Of a stretch of DNA of 64,000 bases, positions 1 to 11,583 are shown piece after piece. This DNA is from Ailanthus altissimus (Eukaryota; Streptophyta; Magnoliopsida; Sapindales; Simaroubaceae), in assembly GCA_946807835.1 (NCBI GenBank), contig OX327697.1, forward strand, positions 16,936,001 through 17,000,000. Direction: 5' to 3'. The position numbers were made by a program, and so were the translations under genes. A model generated the notes under the pieces. The model was given only the letters and a program-made list of their open reading frames with translations. It was not told the origin of the DNA and did not search any database. Within the stretch, counting starts at the first letter, position 1. Each line of letters starts with the position of its first letter.

Positions 1-699
1 AGATTCTTAATGACTTTGGCATAAATTGGAACCTGTTTAATTAAATGCAACAAGGAAAGATTAGTCTTAACTTGTTTCAAGTGTTCTAAAATCTCACCTT
101 AAAATTTTGAATTTTTTTCAATAGGACGATGAGCTTGAGAAAAAGGCATTGGGATTAAAAATTTATTTTTGGGCTCCTTTTCAAATGTGGCCTCTTCTTC
201 AAATAGGTATTTTTACTACTCATGGTTGTATTGGTTAGAAAAGTAAGCTCACTTGCAATTTTACTACTTCGAGTAGTGATGGCATTGACTTCTTTGAGAT
301 TTTATGCATCAGAGGTAGAGTCTTGTGCCATGAATTATCCTTTTGGATTGGATTGAGGTTAAGATGGAAACTTACATCGCTCTTGTACAGTTAAACACTA
401 GTCAGCTTAGTGATTTAACTCTTGATTTCTTTATTTTCGTCTACTACTATTTTAAAGTTTTTATTGGTCTTACTTTATGCCTCCATAAATGCTTGTAATA
501 TGTCCTCTAAAGGACTCTTAGTTGGTCGTGCATTATATTGAGATGCAACATAAGACTTAGGTGCTGCTTATTCTTATTTCTAATAGTTGTTGGCTTGTTG
601 GTCAGATTTCTAACTAAAGTTTGAGTGATTTCTGCAGCCAGGATTATAGGTTTCAGAGGAAGGTGAATAAGGCTTCTTATACATCCCTAAGGAATTATA

Positions 700-1716
700 T
701 TATTCCTCATATATCTCTCTCATCTCACTATAAGTGGGGCAATTCTGAGCTAAGTGTTCTGCTCCTCCGCAGACAAAACAGACATAATGTGACTCAACCC
801 TAGCAATAGTATGGGTGACCCTTCTATCTTTGATTTTTAAGGCCTCTAATTCCCTAGTTAAGACCTCTAACTGGGCTTTAAGGTTATACTCTTCCATAAG
901 ATGGAAAACTCCACTAGGTCATGACCTATTTGTGCTTTTAGTAGCGCTAGGTCCAGTCCATGTATGAGCTTTTTCGGCTAAGTCATTAAGGAATTCTATG
1001 GCTTCCTCAGGATCTTTGTGAAGGAATGCGCCATTACACATCATCTAAATAAATTGGCGCTCTCTAATTGTGAGTCCTCCATAGAAATAACTAACTAAGT
1101 GCCAATTTTTATGCCTATGGTGAGGGCATATATTTAACAGCTCTTTAAACCTTTCCCAGGCTTGATACAAGGTTTTACTTTCTTTTTGGGAGAGTAGGGA
1201 AATTTATTTTTTCAGGCCATTAGTTTTGTGTTGTAAGAAATATTTATTGAAAAATGCTTAGGTCATTTCTACCCAAGTTCCTACAAACCTCGGCCTCAAA
1301 TAGTATAGCTAACTCTTTGCTTTGTCTTTAAGAGAAAAAGGGAAATATTTAAGCCTAATAGTGTCTATGGCTTCGAGTTAGCTATGAAATTTGGTCACTA
1401 CCTCTTCAAATTTCCCAACATGTACATAAGGATTGTCACTATCTAGACCATGAAAAGTGGACAGAAGTTGTATCATTTCAAATTTAAAATCTAAATGTGG
1501 TGTGTTAGGTGAAAATATAATACATAATGGTGTGGTTGTGCGAGTAGGATGCAAATAATCTTTTAGAGTTCTAACAGGGTTATCCTCATGTTGACTTATT
1601 GTATTATAATTACAAGATGAATAAGATAGTGAATTCTCTTCATTTACTAATTGTGGTGGTGGTTTTAGTTCTACTTCTCGCATAAATCTTTCTCGTTTGT
1701 CTCTAAGTCGATGCAT
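700..1716 (-). pseudogene. gag of element A (broken)
   Basis: This is a retrotransposon capsid/nucleocapsid gene in pieces. The N-terminal part (1378-1716) contains the Ty3 gag signature around LKDYLHPTRTTTP and STFHGLDSDNPYVHVGKFEE. The middle part (about 960-1030) still reads GAFLHKDPEEAIEFLNDLAE. A CCHC zinc knuckle (C-x2-C-x4-H-x4-C, CFVCGGAEHLAQNC) lies in 700-897. The pieces are split by stops and frame changes, so no full Gag can be made. It packages element RNA in functional relatives. The start at 1716 is the first Met of the open stretch and the true start may differ. Confidence 0.8.
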
Positions 1717-1799
1717 ACATCATAATAGTTTTTTTTTTCTTTTTATAACTTTTTTTTCAATGGAAACTCTCAAGGTAAAATTAAGACATGAATAAAAGA

Positions 1800-2220
1800 A
1801 AATAAAATAAGCTAAGTAGTAAGACCAATTATGAAATATAAATATAATACATAAAAAAATTAAAAAGAGCTAGGTGATAAAATCTATTGGAAGAAAATAA
1901 GCTAAGTTAGGTAGTAAAACCAACCATAATAATTAAAATGAAGAAAATAAAGAGAACTATATGGTAGAACCAACCAAAAAGTAAAATAAAATACAAAAAA
2001 TTAACAAAAGAAAATAATCTGTAAAATACAACAAATGAACAAATAAAAAATTGTAAAATACAACAAATGAACAAAAGAAAATAAACTGTAAAATACAACA
2101 AATAAAAAAAAACTAAGTTAAGCGGTAGAACTAACCATGCAAAATTAAATGAAAATACAAGAAGATAACAAAATAAGTTAAGTGATAGAACCAACCATGA
2201 ACAAAAAAATAAATTGCAAC
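1800..2220. repeat. Degenerate tandem repeats in element A leader
   Basis: A motif of the form aagttaggtagtagaaccaa recurs at about 1812, 1869, 1901, 1945, 2111 and 2175, separated by A-rich spacers. In 2030-2110 a unit ending tgtaaaatacaacaaatgaac is repeated three times. It lies between the primer site and gag. Element D has an unrelated minisatellite in the same position. Confidence 0.6.
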
Positions 2221-2321
2221 AAAGGAAATAAATTTAAGAATTAAAATTTTACAAAGAAAAGTAAATGTACAAAGTTATCTATTTATATTAATAGACGCAA
2301 CCTACTTTTGCCTAATGTGCA

Positions 2322-2340
2322 TCCCCAGCAATGACACTAA
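2322..2340 (-). other. Primer binding site of element A (tRNA-Asp type, decayed)
   Basis: The reverse complement reads TTAGTGTCATTGCTGGGGAT, matching the classical plant site TGGCGCCGTTGCCGGGGAT apart mainly from C-to-T and G-to-A changes. It lies just inside the LTR end. Confidence 0.75.
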
Positions 2341-2344
2341 ATTT

Positions 2345-3820
2345 TTTTTATGCTCAAAATATAATCTGATTATCGCAGTATAGATTGAGTATCAATCCCA
2401 CGAGGAAGCTTTTCAAAAAATAGGTTAGCGAAATAAAAATATTAAAACATTAATGAAGGAGAAAATTGAATGTGTGATTGATATAAAGAAAGTAAAATTA
2501 AATGTGAATTAAGGAAGAAAATTATATTATGTGAGCAAGGCTTTGAGAGTCACTAATATGCTTCATAAATCTATTCTATACTTTGATTCAATATTTATAA
2601 CTCAATTGAAAGTTTCACATCCCAAACAGTCAATCGAAAAATATGTATAATGACACATTTAATAATAAATGTATTTAATATGACTAAAATTTTTGTAAAC
2701 ATTATCACAAACCATGTTCATCTAAACAAGTTATCTAAGATTGACAACATATCATTTTAACAATAGTACAGTAAAAGATTAACTTATAAAATGATGTAAC
2801 CAATAACAATTATAATTCGACAAGAATCATATAAAGAAAGCATGACTGAAAATATATGAAACATGAGAATTATAACCTCTGAATTATAGAAAAGTAACAG
2901 ATAAGAGTTTAGATACAACAAACTTACAACATTGTAGCTCTTAACAAAGAATCAAAATCTAGAAGTAGATTTATTACACATAGAAGTTCATCTCTAACCT
3001 TGTCAAGAACTTTAGCCTAACTTACAATTCATTCTTATGAATATTAAGAGAAAGTATTTGAGAGAATTGTAAGATATGAAAAAAAATTTATTAGCCTCCT
3101 AAGGGTGTCTTTATATAGGCAATGAATGAAAACATGTTTAGTGTGACTTCAATCAACACCATTTTTTGCCACCAACACATTTACCTAATTGCATCACCTT
3201 TTTGAAAATAAAGATAATCGATGTAGCCTTTATGAACAACATGAAAGTTGTAGTATTTAGTCTCTTCTTGCCATAGCCACTTCCTATGAGATATGGTCAA
3301 AATACCAAAGCCATGTCAGATTTTAGCTAAGAACTCTTTTATCCAATTGTAACCTAATTTGGACTTTGATAACGACTATGTTTGACTTTGGTGTCAACAG
3401 AAGCGTTATAGATAATTGACTCAAAATTTTCTAACTTTAAGAATGATACTGATTAGATACGTATTTTATAAAATATGGTCCAAATACAGGAGATGGGTCA
3501 AGCTGGGCGGAAGTTGTAATCCAGTTCTATTGTATCCCAATATTGGCCAGTTAAATGTTGGATTTGGCTTTTTTATTCTTCTTCACATTTGTGTATGATT
3601 AAATCATGCAGCTCTAGGTTTAAGAATTTTTTTTATTTCGATTTCTACATAAGAGTTATGTCTATATTTCTAAACTTGTGCAAATAACATTCATTGATCA
3701 CAATTTATGACAACACTTTATTTCAAGTTTAAAAATACAAAAATGTTAAAATTAGTGATATTCTAAATGTTAAATGGTGACTAAATCTCTTAACAAAAAA
3801 TTATTTTAATATGTTCATCA
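2345..3820 (-). repeat. 5' LTR of element A
   Basis: It is about 1.48 kb and directly homologous, over its whole visible length, to 62610-64000 at the other end of the window. Both copies share the phrase atcgcagtatagattgag near the inner end and cgatttctac about 1.3 kb further. The inner end is set by comparison with the 62610 copy and by the adjacent primer site. The outer end is set by where element B sequence resumes. Confidence 0.75.
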
Positions 3821-4185
3821 CTGGGACATTACACCTTAATGCTAAGATCGCTGAAACAATGAAGTGATAGCTTTGGGGCACTGAGCTTTCACTAGGATGA
3901 TAGCATAATTTTGCTGGGGTGAAGTTGCAGCGAAATTTTGCAACTTAATCAGGTCTTAATTTGGACTTTTTTCGTTTTGATTTTGGTCTTCCCGTTGGAG
4001 CGAAAATACTTGTATCACAATTACGTTCATGGTTTTTGCTGTTTGTGTCCTTGCTCCATTTTTTCATCTTTTTAGTCCAAACCCTATAAGTAAATAATAA
4101 TGCACATAGATAGCCATTTATTCTTATAAAATATTAAAATATCAAAATAAAACATGATAAAATAATAATAAATATGTCCTTATCA
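3821..4185 (-). repeat. Element B 3' LTR, outer part only
   Basis: It is homologous to about 9566-9923 (shared phrases include taaaccctataa, catttattcttat and aatattaaaatatcaaa). Only the first ~365 bp of the LTR is present, because element A interrupts it at 3820/3821. The remaining ~1 kb should lie left of the window beyond element A. Confidence 0.8.
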
Positions 4186-5900
4186 AATTCTCCTAAACTT
4201 ATACACTTGCTTGTCCTCAAGCAATAAAATATTTAGAGAGACAAATCAAAGGTTCACTTGACTCAATAAAAAATATAGACTCAAAAATAAAATATAACAA
4301 AACATGCTAGGTTAGTTAGATGTTCAAAATCATTGTCTCAAAGGCTTGTTGAAATGGCACAAATTCTAAGGTAGATAAAGAACTATTAACAATTCTAATT
4401 ATCTATATTTAGTCACTCATTCTTCTTTATAAATAATCATCATGTGTGTATGTGCAAGTAGCAAGTAATAGCTAAAATCATACCTTTATTTACTTTATAC
4501 TTAAGTTTGTACAGAAAAGATAATGTCTCGATATTTTGATTTGTGTAATGACACTTCTATAAGCTTATCTTTACTACCACTCTCCACTAATGTAAAAAAT
4601 CACATGTATAGGGTTCTATTTAGGACTTTACGTTGTTACATAAGGCTAGGGTAAAGGTGGGATGAAAGGATAAACAATTTGGTTTAAGTTACACCATGAA
4701 CACTTAAACTTTACCTAGAAACCTCTTGATCTCTTTCTCCTTAATTTATCTCTTTCCCCTAAACTTATTATTTTTTCCATTCTTCTTGTTAACAAATATT
4801 TTTCAAAGAATTTCTTCTTTTTCTTAAGCTAGGATAATTTTTTTAATACCTCCAAACTTATATTGACAAATATCACACAAACTTATTTTCTTGTAGTGTC
4901 CTATACAACCATAACATTTTCCTTTCAACAGTATTTCTAAGTAAACTCAAAGTTTATGATGCTACTGGTAATTTTTCGATAAATAAACATTAAGTTTTGG
5001 GCTTGTAATGTGTTTAAACAGAAAAATTAGGTAATTAGGCTTAAAACGGGGTATTAGGGATAAATATATATATCTAAGGTAGGCTAAAAAGACTCAATCG
5101 GTCCAAACATAGCCTAATGTCATTTTTTCATTCATTGTTTCTTAGGATTTTGCCTCAAGCACTAATCAATGATAAATTTTAGAGTATCGATCTTCAAGAC
5201 TTGAGTGTACTCCCTAAAGTATAAGTAGCTTTAAGTAAGATTATAACTATTCATGCTTATAAAGTGCTCAAAAAATGGTGATTATAAATAAGGTTTAACT
5301 TGTTCTTAAACTTAGATAACAAAATTGTCTCTAGTATCTATCATTTCCTATGGATTTACAAAAATAAATTCAGCCATGTATTCTGTTTCTTATCATAGAC
5401 TAATGATCATCTTTACAACCTAACAAAAATTAATCAACTAAAAAAATAATTAACCTACAAAATAATTACTCAATTTATACAGCAAAAATAAATATAAGAA
5501 AGTGTTTTTCCCCCCCCAAACTTAATTTAGACATTGTCCCCAATATCGAAAAACTTAATAAAGAATTGAGAATAAGATACTTCCCTAGTAATTGAAGTGT
5601 AAACAATGCATCGTTGTTTAACTCTTTTGATTGTAATTGTGGTTTCCTTTGCTCCTAATGCTTATAAATGCTTATGTTGCTTCTTTGAATACTTGACTTA
5701 TTGTTTTATTCTTATAGAAAAAGAAACTAAAGTAACTAAAACTGAACTAAAATAAATCTAAAATAAAAATTACTTGGGTTGCCTCTCAAGAAGCGCTTGA
5801 TTTAGCGTTATTAGCTTGACAGGGCTTCTTCTATTCTTATAGTGGATTAAAGGTTATAATAAAAGCATATTTGGATATGATCTTACTGGTACTCCTTTTT
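4186..5900 (-). other. Element B 3' untranslated region
   Basis: No coding stretch is recognised. It contains the G-rich tract after ACATTGGGG (RC, about 5508-5545) typical of Athila/Tat 3' regions, and a purine-rich stretch directly beside the 3' LTR at 4186-4200 (RC AGTTTAGGAGAATT), the likely polypurine tract. Confidence 0.6.
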
Positions 5901-5909
5901 TTTCGAATT

Positions 5910-6520
5910 TTATATCTTTGCAATTAATCTTAGGGCAGTAGCTTTTACTTTGTTCTCTTCGTGCGTTTCCAAAAAGACTAAAATCTTAGACCAAGAAAAT
6001 GGTTTTTCCTTGCCCTTCTCTTTGATCCTAAGGTGCTTCTTCTTCTTCTTTCTTATCTTTTTATGCTTCAACGCCTTATTTCGAATATAAGGATCTAATG
6101 TTTCTATGTCTTTGAGTTGATTAGCATTTGTTTGCACTATATTAATGCTGAAACATTCTTCACTATTTGATGGCAACTTGATCTCTTTGAAGATTTTGAA
6201 AATGACAGTATTATATTGTACTCTCATGGTTAACTCTATTTTTTGCACACGATGACAGTTCGTCCAGTGGCTAGGAAGGGTCTTCCAATGATGATAGAAA
6301 TATTTTTGTCTTCTTCCATATATAGGACAATGAAATCAGCAAGGAAGATGAATTTATCAACTTTGACTAGTACATCTTTAATGAATCCCATGAGATATAT
6401 GAGGGATCGATCCGCCAATTAGAGTGTGAAGCTGGTTGGTTTGGTTTCACCTAGTCCCAATTTGTTATAGATGGATAGTGGCATAAAGTTGATATTAGCT
6501 CCTAGATCACATAGTGTTTT
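5910..6520 (-). pseudogene. Aspartic protease of element B (broken)
   Basis: The reverse strand reads CDLGANINFMPLSIY (about 6450-6510) with the retropepsin DLGA-type active site, then a stop, then LADRS-type sequence and VLVKVDKFIFLADFIV and IIIGRPFLATGRT (6236-6418), the standard plant Ty3 protease. 5910-6248 continues with a lysine-rich stretch and ends. In intact relatives the protease is followed by reverse transcriptase. Here coding capacity ends. A TAA replaces a Gln codon in the expected string. Confidence 0.8.
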
Positions 6521-7770
6521 CCCAAAGTTATGGTTCCTAATTTTGCATGGTATGGTGAAGCTCTAAGATCTTTGAGCTTTTGAGGTAGCTTTTCCTAAAG
6601 AATTGCACTACACTCCTCTGTTAGTGCTATAGTCTCGAAGTCATCTAATTTTCTCTTTCTTGAAAATATGTCTTTCATGAATTTCACGTAGCTCAGCATT
6701 TGCTCTAGTATATCTGTAAAAGGAAGATTAATATGTAATTTCTTACAGATTTCAAGAAATTTAAAAAATTGCTTATTTATTTTCTTCTTTTATAGCCTCT
6801 GAGGGAATGATGAAGGTGAAGTGCATGACTGCATAGGCTGATTCTGCAAGTTGCTTATGGTATTTTTTTACTAAGTTTTCACTTTTCTACCATTTAGAAT
6901 GTTGCTGCATTTGAATACCAGTTTTTGTATTTTTTTGCATTTCTGTACTTTTTCTTAGATATATTTGCTATTGATTTTCTGTTTTAGTACTTGGTTTATA
7001 TTGTTGTAACCTTTGAGAAAAAGGTTTAGGTGGTTTATATGGCTGTATGTCATCTTGTTATACCCCATTTTCTTTCTCCTTAGTCTCTAAAAGTGGTGGT
7101 TGAGGTGTGTTATCATATAAGATCTTACCATTTCTCAAGGAGACGACTTGACATTGCTCTACATTTCTTCTTAGTTTGGCTTCGGCGTCACTTGGTAGAG
7201 CTTATTGAGGTCGCATGTTCATTGCTATAGCCAATTGCCCTACTTGATTCTCTAAAGCTCTAAATGATGCGGCTTGACTCTGATGAAGTGCATCAATTCT
7301 TTTCATGTATTGTAAGAACATATCTTCTAGTTTTGATTTTTTCTCTTGCTAAACTTGTGTTTAGAACACAAGAGAATTCATGGTTTTAAAAAGTTGCCCT
7401 TGATTATTGCTGCTCCATAAAAATTTGTAATGATTCCTCAATTTAAGGTAGTAGAAAATTGAAATGGGATCGCTGCGATTGAAATTTCCTATATATTGTG
7501 CTGTCTCCACAGAAATCACAAGTAATTGGTTGACTGTGGATGACATTATTCCTAAGATGCTTAATTGTTTAGTCAAAAGGTTGACTTGGATAGATAATGT
7601 AGTCAAAGTGTCTACTTTATGTAGTCCAGTAATTTTTCTTGTTGTTCTTTCAGCGGGCCATTAATAGGCATTAGGCGCTATTGTGTCCAGTAAATCATAA
7701 GCTTCATCAGTTGATTTGTTCATGAGTGCTCCTTTAACTAGTACATCTACTATTGTTCTGAATTGACCAA

Positions 7771-8417
7771 CTAACTCATTTTAGAATGTTTGACAAGCAT
7801 CCACTTTGGGACTCTATAGTGAGAGCATTTTCTTTGCACGTCCTTGTGTCTTTCCCAAGCTTCATATAGAGATTCTATATTTAGTTGTAGGAATGATGTA
7901 ATGTCATTCCTCATTTTGCCAATTTTAGCAGGTAAAAAGAATTTGGCAAGGAATGTTTTAGCAAGATCATCCATGTAACTATGAATTCAAATGGAAGTGA
8001 TAATAACCAGCTCTTTGCTTTATCTCTCAAGGAAAAAAGAAACAATCTTACGCGGATTTCATCTTCGGACACCCTATTGTACTTCAATGTGTTACATATC
8101 TCCAAGAAGTTAATTATGTTCATGTTTAGATCGTCATTGGGTAGTCTACTAAATTGCACTGAATCTTTAAGCATTTGAATTGTGCTTGACTTGATCTCGA
8201 AGGTATTGGCTTGAACAATTGGCCTTTGAATACTTGAATGGATTCTATTGACTAATGGGATAGCATATTCTCTTAGTGGTCTTGCTTCTATGTTGGGTGT
8301 GTTTGGTACTTGATCTTCTATAGTGTTGACTTGATTTTGCTCTCTTCGAATTCTTCTTAGATTTCTTTTAATTTTTGAATCAAAAGCAGTTAAGTCTTCA
8401 CTTTTTGCTCTTCGCAT
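7771..8417 (-). pseudogene. gag of element B (Athila type, frameshifted)
   Basis: Two overlapping open stretches (7911-8417 and 7771-7974) give an Athila-type Gag. The first has RPLREYAIPL, a leucine-rich block around NFLEICNTLKYNRVSEDEIR and FSLRDKAKSWLLSLP. The second has FLAKFFLPAKIGKMRNDITS and SLYEAWERHKDVQRKC. The frame change between them falls near 7950, breaking the protein. The region 6520-7770 continues gag-to-protease spacer without a clean frame. The start at 8417 (MRRAKSEDL) is plausible because it lies 75 bp inside the primer site. Confidence 0.85.
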
Positions 8418-8488
8418 AAACTTCTAAGAAAAATAAATAAAAACTAAAAAGATTGGTACTAATATTGGCAAAACAAAGTAGATAATTA

Positions 8489-8508
8489 TTCCTAGCAACA
8501 GCACAAAA
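8489..8508 (-). other. Primer binding site of element B (decayed)
   Basis: The reverse complement reads TTTTGTGCTGTTGCTAGGAA. It matches 13 of 18 positions of the tRNA-Asp-type plant site, and most mismatches are C/T or G/A transitions. Confidence 0.7.
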
Positions 8509-8512
8509 AACT

Positions 8513-9923
8513 TGATGTGATTTTTCTAAATCTTAAAATTAAGTGCAAATATACACTATCGTAACAAGTAATAAAGGAATAAAATAGTTGATGTTGAACC
8601 AACAGATATAATATCTTATTTTTACTAAGTACTAAAATTATGTTTTTATAGTAATTATTCATAAAAATCAAAATCTAAAAATGAATATGAAAAAGATAAA
8701 GCAATAACACAATGTCAAGAGATATGGAAATAACAATATAAAGAAAACCTAGAATAAATACTATCCCTCAATATTCTTTCTAATGATTAATCTTCTAATA
8801 TTTAAATCCTTTAGTTTTTGTTATTGATCAAGACACGAATGTATTCACAAGTCTCTTCCAAAGTTATGCAAGTATAACTTAATTTACCAAATACGTATAT
8901 TCCTATGTTACTTGTAATAAACTAAGATCTATTAAGATAAAGTCTTATTAATCATACATGCCAATTAGGTATATTCATATCCTAATTAAAACTTGTATAT
9001 GTAACTTAATATATTACTCTACAATCATGCATTAAATTATCTAGGTCTAAATACAATGATGCCTTCGAGTTTATCAAAGTATTACCAAATCAATCACAAT
9101 ATTGGTCAGATAGAATGAAGCATTAAGATCAAATAATTTGAATAATAAAGAACTAAGTTTATTAAATATTAAAAGATATGACAATTAAGAACACATATTG
9201 AGTTCAAGTATTAACTTTAGAAAGAAAATTAGTTCATGGCTATAACAGAATTGTAGCAAAAATATATAAAAAAAATATAATACAATCAATAACAAACCGA
9301 TATAGACATTGAATTACTCTTGATTCAATTACCTAAGAAACTCTTGTTGCCATAGAACACCTTGAATTTCTCTCTATAGTTGCTTCAATTGTGCTCCAAT
9401 TACTCTCTAAGACTTGTGTTGTGTGTCTCTTAAGTGTCTTGTGTGTTTTCTAAAGGCTAAGAATGAGTGGCCTTTTATAGGGTTTGATTTGAGCTTATAA
9501 TCCTTAATTCATGTTGGTTTAGGAATTGTGTAATCGCTGGAGTGAAAATGTGTTATTGTTAGGGCACTATGCCTTAATGTTGGGATTGTCGGAGCGATAA
9601 AGTGATAGCGTTGAGGTGCTGAGTATTCGCTGGGGAAAAATTTTGCGACTTGATCAAGTCATATTTTGGTCTTTCTTGTTTTGATTCTGGTTTTACCATT
9701 GAAAGAAAATACTTTTATCGCTAGAGCAAAATGTCACCAGTTTGAATATTTTTCAATTAAGTCATTGGCTTTTGCTGTTTTGCATCTTTGCTCCAATTTT
9801 TATTTTTTTCAGTCTAAACCCTATAAAAAAATAATAAGACACTTAAATAGTCATTTATTCTTATGAAATATTAAAATATCAAATTGAAACATGATAAAAT
9901 AAATAACAAATACGCCTTTATCA
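8513..9923 (-). repeat. 5' LTR of element B
   Basis: It is about 1.4 kb. The outer end TGATAAAGGCG (RC at 9923) is shared with the 3' LTR at 4185, and the inner end abuts the primer site. The inner boundary is uncertain by a few bases (TG at 8513 or 8516). Confidence 0.8.
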
Positions 9924-10954
9924 ACTTTGGTATCAAATTTTTGTACCAAGTAAAAGTAGTCTTCGTTAAAGAAATACTGAACATCCTTAGTGTCCAAAAT
10001 AGAGATAAATTGGCTTCACCACATTGGACTATGAACCTCGAGATATGCTCAAATATGGTTATGTTCTCTTCTCTCGAAAATAGAAAAAAATTAGGAAATT
10101 TTATATCCCTTTGAAAAGGGAAACAAAGAATCAATACTATGAGGGTAGAGCTTTCTGTAAGATGGGTGAGCCATCGACTTTAGGTCGATCCTCATATTCT
10201 GTAAAGCCTCAGCTAGCATGTTTCTGTTGATTTTATTGCCCAAACCGTTGACTAGTCTAATGGGCTTTATAGATCTAAATTAGATCGGCCTAGATTGGGT
10301 TTGGCCAATCTGTTCCTCTATTTGGTGAGCTAGTTAATGTAATCTTCCCAAATTAATCATGTTTCTAGTCGGGTCATAGCTAAAAATCAACTCTGGTTGG
10401 CTTTAGTGGACCTGTGAGTTTATGGACTCAACTCTTTTAGGTTGCCTAAGAATGTTAACCGAACCATATGATAGGTTAGCTTGACTATGATTTTGTTGTC
10501 TTTGAGGGTCCAGAAGCTCGAGGTTTAGTCGACCCTGAAAGAGAGATATTAGCTCAGTTTGATTCTGCCTTATGGACTCTAGATTTTTCAAAATCCTTCT
10601 ACTATTATTTTGATTATCTTTTATCAGTGGTTGAAAAACATTAACCATTTGATTTTTAAGCATTGTGTTGAGCTACTGGTTTTCCAAGGAGGTTTGAGAA
10701 ACCCATCCTTGTATGTCGGCCATGAAGAACGACTTGGGCGATGGAAGAGAGTTTCTCTGAATTTCCTCCAATTCTTGGCTCAGTATCTCTTCTTCGACAT
10801 TGACTGGACTTGCTTCTTCATGAACCGAATTCAATGGATCTTTAATCGGGGGCAGGCTCATAGCCGCATTAGATGGTTCAAGGCCATTCTTTTTGGTTTT
10901 AGAATTTCTCATCATTAATCTGGTTGTTACTGGCAGACAAAAAAAAGGTCTCAT
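9924..10954 (-). pseudogene. gag fragment of element H (Tat-like), cut by element B
   Basis: The reverse strand gives a Ty3 Gag of Tat type: FSREENITIFEHISRFIVQCGEA and SISLTKTTFTWYKNLIPK (9924-10134), with an acidic, low-complexity N-terminal part in 10403-10663 and 10673-10954 (for example VEEEILSQELEEIQRN). The reading stops at 9923 where the outer LTR end of element B begins, so B landed in this gag. The frame is not continuous between the pieces. No other part of H is visible left of B within the window. Confidence 0.7.
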
Positions 10955-10971
10955 TAGGTGTGCCCAAAAGA

Positions 10972-11583
10972 TGTTTACATTATCAAACTTTAGAGATAGG
11001 ATCTGTGTACATCCAATGCCCTGCTAGATCGATTTAATACCTCAAATTCATGGAGAATTGAGGTTAGAGTTCACTAAACAAGGCTAGACCGAATTTGGTT
11101 GACAGTAAACAAGATTTTAATTAATAGGGGTTATGGAATAGTTGGCGAACTGTAGAATTGGGGTCACTTTACAGGAAAGAACAGACAAAATTCAACAATA
11201 AGACTATGAGATCAATAAGTAAGGATGAAACCATAGGTTTATTAATAAAAACAAAAATAAAAGCAAACTGAGAATAAAGTTGAAAAGTTGTGTTGTTATA
11301 TATTGAATGATGATTATAATGAGAAAATCAAGCCTTTATATAAGTTGTAGAATTCTATTTCAACCATAATTCTAAAAAAAGTAAAAATCCTCATAAAACA
11401 AAACCTCATATTTGGGCAAATCATTTGATTTGAAATACAAAAGCACAAATAGGCTCTATTATATAATTTTTGGGTCGACATCAATAAAATCATAAAGATT
11501 CATTCCTTTGTATCAATTATTAACCAAAAAAACCTTGTTGTATACAGTAACGACCAGACCTGGTAACGATTGAACCTTTGACA
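10972..11583 (-). repeat. Probable 5' LTR of element H
   Basis: About 610 bp bounded by TG...CA. It is preceded on the gag side (10950-10970) by a decayed primer site resembling TTGGCGCCCACCGTGG (RC here TTGGGCACACC), the type used by Tat elements. It contains a TATA-like stretch (RC TTATATAAAGGC, about 11330-11345). No second LTR is visible for comparison, so the ends are inferred. Confidence 0.5.

Larger units (their letters stand above)
1..3820 (-). mobile_element. Element A: partial Ty3/gypsy LTR retrotransposon (gag, leader, 5' LTR)
   Basis: The element reads right to left: 5' LTR, tRNA-Asp-type primer site, a long AT-rich leader, then gag running off the left window edge. Pol and the 3' LTR would lie outside the window. 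The gag type and primer site place it in the Athila/Tat group of Ty3/gypsy. Its outer LTR end (RC of tgttcatca at 3812-3820) is the same as in element D, so A and D are related. It interrupts the 3' LTR of element B. Confidence 0.8.
3821..9923 (-). mobile_element. Element B: Athila-like Ty3/gypsy retrotransposon lacking RT and integrase
   Basis: Order on the minus strand: 5' LTR (8513-9923), primer site, gag (about 7770-8417), protease (about 5910-6520), long non-coding 3' part, 3' LTR remnant. I find no reverse transcriptase, RNase H or integrase motif between protease and 3' LTR. At 5765-5800 the sequence around ttgggttgcctctcaagaag and at 5505-5545 a C-run (RC: G-rich after GGGGACAATGTC) are the usual 3' untranslated landmarks of this lineage. 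B is inserted in the gag of element H. Confidence 0.8.

Noticed and set aside
1907..2194. Minus-strand 95-codon Phe/Leu-rich frame that looks like membrane segments
   Set aside because: Produced by A-rich tandem repeats in the element A leader.
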